This document shows, in pieces, positions 57,842-64,000 of a stretch of DNA of 64,000 nucleotides; positions within the stretch are counted from its first letter, which is position 1; every line of letters begins with the position of its first letter. The position numbers and the translations under genes were made by a program. The notes beneath the pieces are model-generated. The model saw only the letters and a list, made by a program, of their open reading frames with translations, made no database searches and was not told where the DNA came from. Source of the DNA: Massilia sp. PDC64 (lineage in GTDB: Bacteria; Pseudomonadota; Gammaproteobacteria; Burkholderiales; Burkholderiaceae_D); NCBI RefSeq assembly GCF_900101265.1, contig NZ_FMZS01000005.1, forward strand, positions 423,631 through 487,630, read 5' to 3'.

Positions 57842-60520
57842 ATGTACCCATCCCGCAAGACCCATCAGTTCCGTATGACCGCCGTCGCGTTCGCGACCTT
57901 CTGTGTGGCCGCGGGCATCGCACCCGCTGCGTTCGCTCAAGAGACGCCGGCCGCCGCCGCACCGGAAAAAGTGCAGCAGATCGTCGTCACGGGCACCAGC
58001 ATCCGCGGCGTCGGCGCCGTCGGCTCGCCGTCGCTGTCGATGAACCGCGAAGCCATTTCCGCCAGCGGCGCCAAGGACAGCAGCGAGATCGCGCGCCTGC
58101 TGCCCCAGGTGATCAACCTCGGCGCGGACGAAAGCCGCCTGGGCGGCGCCCAGGACGCGGCGGCCAACACGACGCGCACGTCCGGCATCAACCTGCGCGG
58201 CATCGGCAACGAAGCGACCCTGCTGCTCGTGAACGGGCGCCGCGTGGCGTCGAGCGGCGTGATCAAGTCGCTGGCGGACCCGAACCAGATCCCGGCGGCC
58301 GCGATCCAGCGCATGGAAGTGGTGCTGGACGGCGCGTCGGCGATCTATGGTTCGGACGCGGTGGCCGGCGTCGTGAACATCATCACGCGCAGCAACGTGG
58401 ACGCGATCGAGACGATGCTGCGCTACGGCCACGCGGACGGCATGAACCAGAAGATCTTCAGCCAGACGCTGGGCAAGACGTGGGATGCCGGCAGCGTGTT
58501 CGTCGCCTACGAGCACAACGACCGCAGCAGCCTGGCCGCGAATGCGCGGCCGTTCTTTTCGAACGACCTGCGTCCCTACGGCGGCACCGACCAGCGCTCC
58601 ACCCAGGCCATGCCCGGCAACGTGCTGATCGGCCGGAACATCTATGCGATCCCGGCCGGCCAGAACGGCACCGGCCTGACGCCGTCCCAGCTGGTCGCCG
58701 GCAGCGGCAACCGCTACGATGCCGGCACGGTGGGCGAGTTCCTGCCGAGCCAGAAGCGCGACACGCTGTATGCCAATGCCTATCACAAGGTGAACGACCG
58801 CCTGGAAGTGTTCTACGAGGGCCTGTACTCGCAGCGCGATTACCGCCAGCGTACGGCCCCGCTGGGCGCCAACCTGAACGTGCCGGCCACGAGCCCGTAC
58901 TACGTCCGCCCGGCCGGCGCCCCGGCCGGGACGAGCGAAACGGTGGCCTACCGCTTCCTGTTCGACGACCAGGACCTCACTATCGGCGGGCGCGAGAACA
59001 ACAGCCAGAACGCGATCGGCCTGACCTACGATTTCGACAACGGCTGGGAGATCAACAGTTCTTACTCGTATGGGAAGAACGACGCGTGGGTGCACCGCAA
59101 TGGCCTGATCAACACGGGCAACGTGGGCCGCGCCATCGCCGCCGGCACCATCAATCCGTTCAGCGCCCAAGCCGGCGCCAACCCGGGCTTCGCCGACTTT
59201 GCCGCCCACCGGGACCAGACGGCGACCAACAAGGACAGCACGCTGATGTTCAAGGTCGACGGACCGATCGCACGCCTGGCCGCCGGCAATGCCCGCATCG
59301 CGGTCGGTAGCGAGCTGCGCCACGTCAGTTTCGACCAGGGCCTGTGGCAGAACGTGACGACGCCGACGACGACGGCGCGCCACTCGGAACTCCAGAACAG
59401 CCGCAGCGTGAAGTCGCTGTATTCCGAGCTGTACGTGCCGCTGGTCGGCGGCCCTACCGCCAGGCCGTGGGTGAAGCGGCTCGAACTGTCGGTGGCCGGC
59501 CGCTACGAGCGCTATTCCGATTTCGGCAGCACCACCAATCCGAAGGTCGGCCTGACGTGGGCGGTGAACGACAAGGTCAGCTTCAATACGACCTACGGCA
59601 CGTCGTTCCGGGCGCCGTCGCTCGTCGACAATCTCGGTTCCTATACGAACCTGTCGCTGACCAACATCTTCGTGCAGGACATCAGCGATCCGACCGCGCC
59701 GGGCGGCGTGCGCCACGGTATCTACGTCAACGGCGGCAATCCGGACCTGAAGCCCGAGAAGGCGCGCACGTGGTCGTTCGGCGCCGACATCAAGCCGGTG
59801 CGGGGCATGACGATCTCGGCCAGCTACTACAAGATCGACTACACGGACCGCATCGACACGATCCAGGCCAACAGCGCGCTGGCCAACGAGGCGCTGTATG
59901 CGAACTACATCATCCGCAATCCGTCCGCGGCCCTGGTCAATTCGTACTTCGCCAGCCCGAACCTGCAAAGCCCGCCGGAAAACCCGGCCAACATCGGCGT
60001 CATCATTGACGGCCGGCGCAGCAACCTCGGCTCGCTCAGGCAGCACGGCATCGACCTCGACAGCCGCTACGTGATGAAGACCGGTTCGGGCGATTGGATG
60101 GTCGGCCTGAACGTCGCCAAGATCCTGAAGCTGGAGCGCTCCAGCGCGCCGGGCCTGCCATTCACGGACGTGCTGGACACCTTCGGCAATCCGGTCAGCC
60201 TGCGCATGCGGGCGTCGGCGGGCTGGAAACTCGGGGCCGTGTCGGCGAACATGTTCGCCAACTACATCGGCAGCTACACCAACACGGCCATCGTGCCGAA
60301 CACGGAGGTGCCGAGCATGACCACGTTCGACGCCACGCTGACGTATGCCGTCGACAAGGGCGTGGGCTACGGCTTCGGCGGCACCGTGCTGGCGTTGAGC
60401 GCACAGAACCTGTTCGACCGCGCGCCGCCGGTGGTCCTGAACGGTACCAGCTCCTGGGATTCCCAGAACGCGTCGGCGATCGGACGCTTCGTGTCGTTCT
60501 CGCTGACCAAGAGCTGGTGA
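57842..60520 (+). CDS. Large TonB-dependent receptor
   Basis: An 892-residue receptor: signal peptide to about AAFAQ (36), plug with QQIVVTGTSIRGVGAVGS and RMEVVLDGASAIYGSDAVAGVVNIITRSN near 156-185, barrel ending VSFSLTKSW. It is a paralogue of the receptor at 34994 (shared RIRGV/SIRGV start and YVRPAGAPAGTSE segment). A TTATA-type dyad and GGAGA precede it. It should supply the outer-membrane uptake step for the operon upstream. Confidence 0.93.
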   Translation: MYPSRKTHQFRMTAVAFATFCVAAGIAPAAFAQETPAAAAPEKVQQIVVTGTSIRGVGAVGSPSLSMNREAISASGAKDSSEIARLLPQVINLGADESRLGGAQDAAANTTRTSGINLRGIGNEATLLLVNGRRVASSGVIKSLADPNQIPAAAIQRMEVVLDGASAIYGSDAVAGVVNIITRSNVDAIETMLRYGHADGMNQKIFSQTLGKTWDAGSVFVAYEHNDRSSLAANARPFFSNDLRPYGGTDQRSTQAMPGNVLIGRNIYAIPAGQNGTGLTPSQLVAGSGNRYDAGTVGEFLPSQKRDTLYANAYHKVNDRLEVFYEGLYSQRDYRQRTAPLGANLNVPATSPYYVRPAGAPAGTSETVAYRFLFDDQDLTIGGRENNSQNAIGLTYDFDNGWEINSSYSYGKNDAWVHRNGLINTGNVGRAIAAGTINPFSAQAGANPGFADFAAHRDQTATNKDSTLMFKVDGPIARLAAGNARIAVGSELRHVSFDQGLWQNVTTPTTTARHSELQNSRSVKSLYSELYVPLVGGPTARPWVKRLELSVAGRYERYSDFGSTTNPKVGLTWAVNDKVSFNTTYGTSFRAPSLVDNLGSYTNLSLTNIFVQDISDPTAPGGVRHGIYVNGGNPDLKPEKARTWSFGADIKPVRGMTISASYYKIDYTDRIDTIQANSALANEALYANYIIRNPSAALVNSYFASPNLQSPPENPANIGVIIDGRRSNLGSLRQHGIDLDSRYVMKTGSGDWMVGLNVAKILKLERSSAPGLPFTDVLDTFGNPVSLRMRASAGWKLGAVSANMFANYIGSYTNTAIVPNTEVPSMTTFDATLTYAVDKGVGYGFGGTVLALSAQNLFDRAPPVVLNGTSSWDSQNASAIGRFVSFSLTKSW

Positions 60521-60526
60521 CGGGGC

Positions 60527-61636
60527 TTACGCGGCGGGCGCGTCCTTCCCGTCCAGCCAGTCGAAGACCTGGGGCCAGAGGCGCGCATGCGCGCTGCGCC
60601 CCACCAGTACGCCCACGTGCTGCAGGTTGACGCCCACGTCGCCCTCGTAGTGCAGCAGCTTCTTGCGCGGGCTGGCTGTCGCCTCGTGGAACGGGACCAG
60701 CGCATCCGGCGGAATCAGCTTGCTGCGCGGGTCGACGACGGACAGCAGGGGGGACTTGAGGTCGCGCGGGCCGATCGTGCGGTTGCCCATGGCGAGCTTG
60801 CCCTGCATGAAGGCGTCGTGCCGGTACAGCGATTCCACGATTTCCGTGAACAGCCGGCCGGGCAGCGGGAATTCGTCGTGCGTCCACCGTTCCATGCGCA
60901 TGTGCGTGACGAGGGCTTGCGGATCCGTCATCGACAGCATGCGGTCCGTCCAGCGCTCCCACTGGAAGGCCTGCGGCTCGGCCATTGCGCTCATCATGTT
61001 GAGGAAGACGCCCGGCACCTGGCGGAACGTGTCCGCGATGGGGCGCGCGTGCGGCGTCGCGTCGATCAGGCGCGCGAAGCAGCTCGATGCCGGCGTGAAG
61101 TGCAGCGGTGATTCCAGCAGGATCGTGGCGCGCACGGCGTCCGGATGGAGGCAGCTATGGATGGCGGCCAGGATGCCGCCCAGCGAATGGCCGGCGACGA
61201 CGACCTGGTCCGGCCCGCCGTCGGCCGCGATGGCGCGGCGGCAGGCGGACAGCAGGTGGTCGCCGTAGTCGTCCAGGCCGAAGTGGTCGTGCGTGTCGGG
61301 CAGCGCGACCCATTCGGCCAGGTAGACGCGGTAGCCGCGCTCCAGGAAGCGCCGCACGACGCTGACGTCGGGCGCCAGGTCCCAGATGTACGGGCGCTTG
61401 ATGGGAGCGGGCACGATCAGCACGGCCGGGCCGCCGTTGGCGGTGATGTCGGCCGGGGCGCCGTAGCGGCGCACGTTCAGGCCGGGTTCCGTGTGCAGGA
61501 TCGTCGACGGCGTCTGCTGCGGGCCGTAGCCCACGCGTTCCAGCATCTCGCCGCGCGCCTTGCGGCGGCGGTCCATGTCCTTCAGGGCCATGGCGCCGAG
61601 CGCGCCCATGGCGGTGTTCCAGTTGCTTGCCTGCAT
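60527..61636 (-). CDS. PhaC-like alpha/beta hydrolase
   Basis: A 369-residue protein with class III PHA-synthase-like architecture: VLIVPAPIKRPYIWDL near 72, VYLAEWVALPD near 104, AGHSLGGILAA near 148, and HVGVLVG near the C-terminus. True synthases have Cys in the GxCxG position; here it is S151, as in hydrolases. So a PHA depolymerase or general esterase is more likely than a polymerase. It is convergent with the TonB receptor gene, seven bases away. Confidence 0.75.
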   Translation of the reverse strand: MQASNWNTAMGALGAMALKDMDRRRKARGEMLERVGYGPQQTPSTILHTEPGLNVRRYGAPADITANGGPAVLIVPAPIKRPYIWDLAPDVSVVRRFLERGYRVYLAEWVALPDTHDHFGLDDYGDHLLSACRRAIAADGGPDQVVVAGHSLGGILAAIHSCLHPDAVRATILLESPLHFTPASSCFARLIDATPHARPIADTFRQVPGVFLNMMSAMAEPQAFQWERWTDRMLSMTDPQALVTHMRMERWTHDEFPLPGRLFTEIVESLYRHDAFMQGKLAMGNRTIGPRDLKSPLLSVVDPRSKLIPPDALVPFHEATASPRKKLLHYEGDVGVNLQHVGVLVGRSAHARLWPQVFDWLDGKDAPAA

Positions 61637-61826
61637 GTCGATTCGTCCGAGGTCAGAGTGGAAGACACCGCACTCTACGCCACCTGATCCCGGGCTCCAA
61701 TCGCCTGCGACCGGAATGTGATTCGGGTTTGCGCCGCATTAAGCAGGAAAGCGTGCACGATGCCAGCGGGCTATTGTGCACGATTAAAACGGGGGCCGGC
61801 GCACGGGCGCGCCGACCCGGTACGGC

Positions 61827-63296
61827 TTACTCGACCCAGCTGTGGCCGTCGCGCGCGAGCAGCGCGAACGATTCCGCCGGACCCCACGAGCCGGCCGCGT
61901 ACGGATGCGGCTTCTCGTCCAGCGTCTGCCAGCCTTCGATGATCGGGTCGGCCCATTCCCACGCCGCTTCCAGCTCGTCGCGGCGCATGAAGTGGGTGAG
62001 GCGGCCGCGCACGACGTCGATCAGCAGGCGTTCGTACGCCTCGGCGCGGCGCTGCTGGAAGGCCGACTGCAGGTCGAGGTTCAGGGCGACCTGCTGCATC
62101 TCCATGCCGCTGCCGGGCTGCTTGGCCATGATCTGCAGCTTGATCGCTTCTTCCGGCTGCAGCTCGATGACGAGGCGGTTGGCGACGGCGCCGGCCGTTT
62201 GCGGGAACAGGGGGAACGGCGGGTTCGCGAACTCGACGACGATCTTCGACGAGCGGCGCGCCATGCGCTTGCCGGTGCGCAGGTAGAACGGCACCTTGGA
62301 CCAGCGCCACGTGTCGATGAAGGCGCGCAGGGCGACGAAGGTTTCCGTCTTGCTGTCCGGCGGCACGTTCTTCTCTTCGTGGTAGCCGGGCACTTCCTGG
62401 TTGCCGGACACGCCGCGGATGTACTGGCCGCGGATCGTGTCGCGGGCGATGTCGGCCAGCGACAGGCGGCGCAGCGAGCGCAGCACCTTCAGTTTTTCGT
62501 CGCGCACGGCGTCGGGCGACAGCGAGGTCGGCGGTTCCATCGCGACGATGCACAGCAGTTGCAGCAGGTGGTTCTGCACCATGTCGCGCATCGCGCCGGC
62601 GCCGTCGTAGAAGCCGGCGCGGCTGCCGACGCCCACTTCCTCGGCCACGGTGATCTGCACGCTGGAAATGTTCGGCGCGCGCCACAGCGGTTCCAGGATC
62701 GAGTTACCGAAGCGCAGCACCATCAGGTTCTGCACGGTTTCCTTGCCCAGGTAGTGGTCGATGCGGTAGATCTGCGATTCCGCGAAGTGGCGGCCGACGT
62801 CTTCGTTGATGGCGATCGCGGACGCGAGGTCCGTGCCCAGCGGCTTTTCCAGCACGACACGGGCATTGGCGTCGACGAGGTTGCTTGCCGCCAGCTTGTC
62901 GCAGATGGTCGTGAACAGCGACGGCGCCGTCGACAGGTAGAACACGCGCTGGGCGCCGGCGCGCGACGCTTGCGCGAGGGCCGAGAAGTCCGGCGCGGCC
63001 TGCACGTCCAGGCGGACGTACTCGAGCAGTTTCAGGAAGCCGTCCCAGGTCTTTTCGTTGAAATTGCTCGCGGCAATGAAGGAGCGGGAATTCGCCTCGA
63101 TGTGGGCGAGGTAGGCTTCGCGGTCGAAGTCCTGGCGGCCGGTGGACAGGATGCGCGTCGTCGGCGGCAGATTGCCGTGCAGGAAGGCCATGTACAGGGC
63201 CGGCAGCAGCTTGCGCATGGCAAGGTCGCCCATGCCGCCGAAGATGATCATGTCGAGGGGGAGGCCGTTGTCTGCTTCTGTCGAGTGGGTCTGCAT
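61827..63296 (-). CDS. zwf: Glucose-6-phosphate 1-dehydrogenase
   Basis: A 489-residue enzyme that oxidises glucose 6-phosphate with NADP to start the pentose phosphate and Entner-Doudoroff routes. The NADP loop is GGMGDLAMRKL at 20-30 (usually GASGDLA), and the active site RIDHYLGKE is near 180. I start at 63296, which gives the usual length; an ATG at 63350 would add 18 residues. No pgl or edd gene is beside it. It may supply NADPH to the many monooxygenases, but it need not be linked to them. Confidence 0.93.
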   Translation of the reverse strand: MQTHSTEADNGLPLDMIIFGGMGDLAMRKLLPALYMAFLHGNLPPTTRILSTGRQDFDREAYLAHIEANSRSFIAASNFNEKTWDGFLKLLEYVRLDVQAAPDFSALAQASRAGAQRVFYLSTAPSLFTTICDKLAASNLVDANARVVLEKPLGTDLASAIAINEDVGRHFAESQIYRIDHYLGKETVQNLMVLRFGNSILEPLWRAPNISSVQITVAEEVGVGSRAGFYDGAGAMRDMVQNHLLQLLCIVAMEPPTSLSPDAVRDEKLKVLRSLRRLSLADIARDTIRGQYIRGVSGNQEVPGYHEEKNVPPDSKTETFVALRAFIDTWRWSKVPFYLRTGKRMARRSSKIVVEFANPPFPLFPQTAGAVANRLVIELQPEEAIKLQIMAKQPGSGMEMQQVALNLDLQSAFQQRRAEAYERLLIDVVRGRLTHFMRRDELEAAWEWADPIIEGWQTLDEKPHPYAAGSWGPAESFALLARDGHSWVE

Positions 63297-63350
63297 GTTG
63301 TTCTGGATCTTGGAAGTTGAGGTGGTTGCCGGCGGCGCGTGCGGCGTCAT

Positions 63351-63729
63351 CCCGGCGGGGATGCGGCCGGGCCGGGCAGGGCGGTACGATTGCGTTGCGC
63401 AGCGCCCGTGGGTCGGGCGGCCTGCGTGCGGCTGGTGGGCGCCGGGTGCGCCGGCTTGTGGCCGGGCGGCGGTGCCGTCGGGGATGGCGCCAACGGGGGC
63501 GCGCCAAAGGCCGTCCGCGCGCGTCGGGCGCTGCGGTCGCGGTCCGCGTGGCGGCGATGTGGTGTCCCGGTGGTGGCCATGTCAGGTCGTAGTCGATGCA
63601 CGATCGGTATCCGGAACCCGGCAGTGTCGCGGATTGCGGCCGTGCAGGTGTTCCTGGAACAGGGGATTGTACACCGGGGCGGCGCCGGTGCCGGGAAAGG
63701 GGCGAGGCGGTCGCGCCGGGGCCGCCGTG
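63351..63729. other. GC-rich gap without a supported gene
   Basis: About 380 bases upstream of zwf. Long open frames exist on both strands, but they are low-complexity, rich in Arg, Ala and Gly, lack family features and have no ribosome site. I see no gene here. Confidence 0.5.
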
Positions 63730-63750
63730 GCTATATCAAAAACCGATAGC
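63730..63750. promoter_or_regulatory. Inverted repeat in the zwf upstream region
   Basis: GCTAT (63730-63734) and ATAGC (63746-63750) flank TATC-N7-GATA, a T-N11-A-like dyad of the kind LysR proteins use, in an AT-rich island. It is over 400 bases from zwf, so the link is weak. Confidence 0.3.
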
Positions 63751-63865
63751 AAATGGCGAATAAATGATGGGCGCCGCATGCCGCCGCGCGTTACGATGAC
63801 GGCTCGTGCGGTGGCGTGGTGGCCATCAGCACGGCCTCGACTTACTTACTCTCGATATCACTTCA

Positions 63866-63892
63866 GGGCGCCCGCGTGGCGCCCTTTTTTTT
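63866..63892 (+). terminator. Rho-independent terminator
   Basis: GGGCGCC, loop CGCGT, GGCGCCC, followed by eight T. It would stop rightward transcripts, yet no rightward gene ends just before it. It may belong to a small RNA or to a gene cut away by rearrangement. Confidence 0.75.
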
Positions 63893-63911
63893 GCGCGAGG
63901 CCTGCAAATTC

Positions 63912-64000
63912 GGGGTCAGAGTGAGATGCACCGGTTTGGTGGACAGGGAAATTAGGTACACCTGTGCAGGGCTTCGACCTGGGCCGGTGTGCGATAGCCC
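63912..64000 (-). mobile_element. Edge of a probable insertion sequence
   Basis: On the minus strand the window edge enters an open frame reading GYRTPAQVEALHRCT before TAA (63952), which resembles the C-terminus of IS3-type transposases. It is followed outward by GGGGTCAGAGTGAGATGCAC (on the plus strand from 63912), which could be the terminal repeat. Most of the element lies outside the window. Confidence 0.45.

Noticed and set aside
63142..63924. Plus-strand frame of 260 codons near the right end
   Set aside because: It begins inside zwf on the opposite strand and runs through the gap and the terminator; composition is Arg/Gly-rich and motif-free.

Overview
The window is high-GC, gene-dense DNA whose gene content (tandem TonB receptors, beta-ketoadipate genes, MarR/IclR/LysR control, zwf) fits a betaproteobacterium of the Oxalobacteraceae, probably Massilia or a close relative. 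That placement is an inference from gene style, because no rRNA or housekeeping marker is present. Almost all of it serves the breakdown of plant aromatic compounds.

Region 1 (2-17871) looks like an operon group for C-glycosylated aromatics. It holds a NodD-like LysR regulator, MFS transporters, several TIM-barrel sugar isomerase-like proteins, the two subunits of a C-glycoside deglycosidase-like enzyme, a Gfo/Idh/MocA sugar dehydrogenase and a TonB receptor. A ring-opening cassette follows: alpha/beta hydrolase, extradiol-type VOC protein, Rieske ferredoxin, FAD monooxygenase, cyclase-family hydrolase and fumarylacetoacetase-like protein. Two copies of a nod-box-like element sit in front of the two halves.

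Region 2 (17882-23112) has two tandem, near-duplicate hybrid histidine kinases on the minus strand, then decayed remains of a porin gene and of a phosphate-binding-protein-like gene.

Region 3 (23117-33847) is the protocatechuate branch of the beta-ketoadipate pathway with 4-hydroxybenzoate entry: pcaHGB and a fused pcaC-pcaD gene, pobA with its AraC regulator, pcaIJF, and two IclR regulators. A conserved 19-bp element lies before the first IclR gene and before pcaI.

Region 4 (33850-47435) feeds protocatechuate: a secreted feruloyl-esterase-like protein, a TonB receptor, MarR-controlled vanAB (vanillate to protocatechuate), and a CoA-dependent hydroxycinnamate set (CoA transferase, hydratase, feruloyl-CoA synthase, thiolase, short-chain dehydrogenase). 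No vanillin dehydrogenase is visible, which suggests a beta-oxidation-like side-chain removal.

Region 5 (47383-60520) is a tightly coupled operon of less obvious purpose: secreted CocE-type hydrolase, CapA-like protein, two 2-hydroxyacyl-CoA dehydratase-family proteins that appear to lack the iron-sulfur ligand cysteines, class III CoA transferase, MFS transporter, secreted hydrolase, and a large TonB receptor. Its promoters carry the same TTATA-N3-TATAA dyad as the hydroxycinnamate operon, so it is probably in the same regulon.

Region 6 (60527-64000) has a PhaC-like hydrolase, zwf, an orphan terminator and the edge of a probable insertion sequence.
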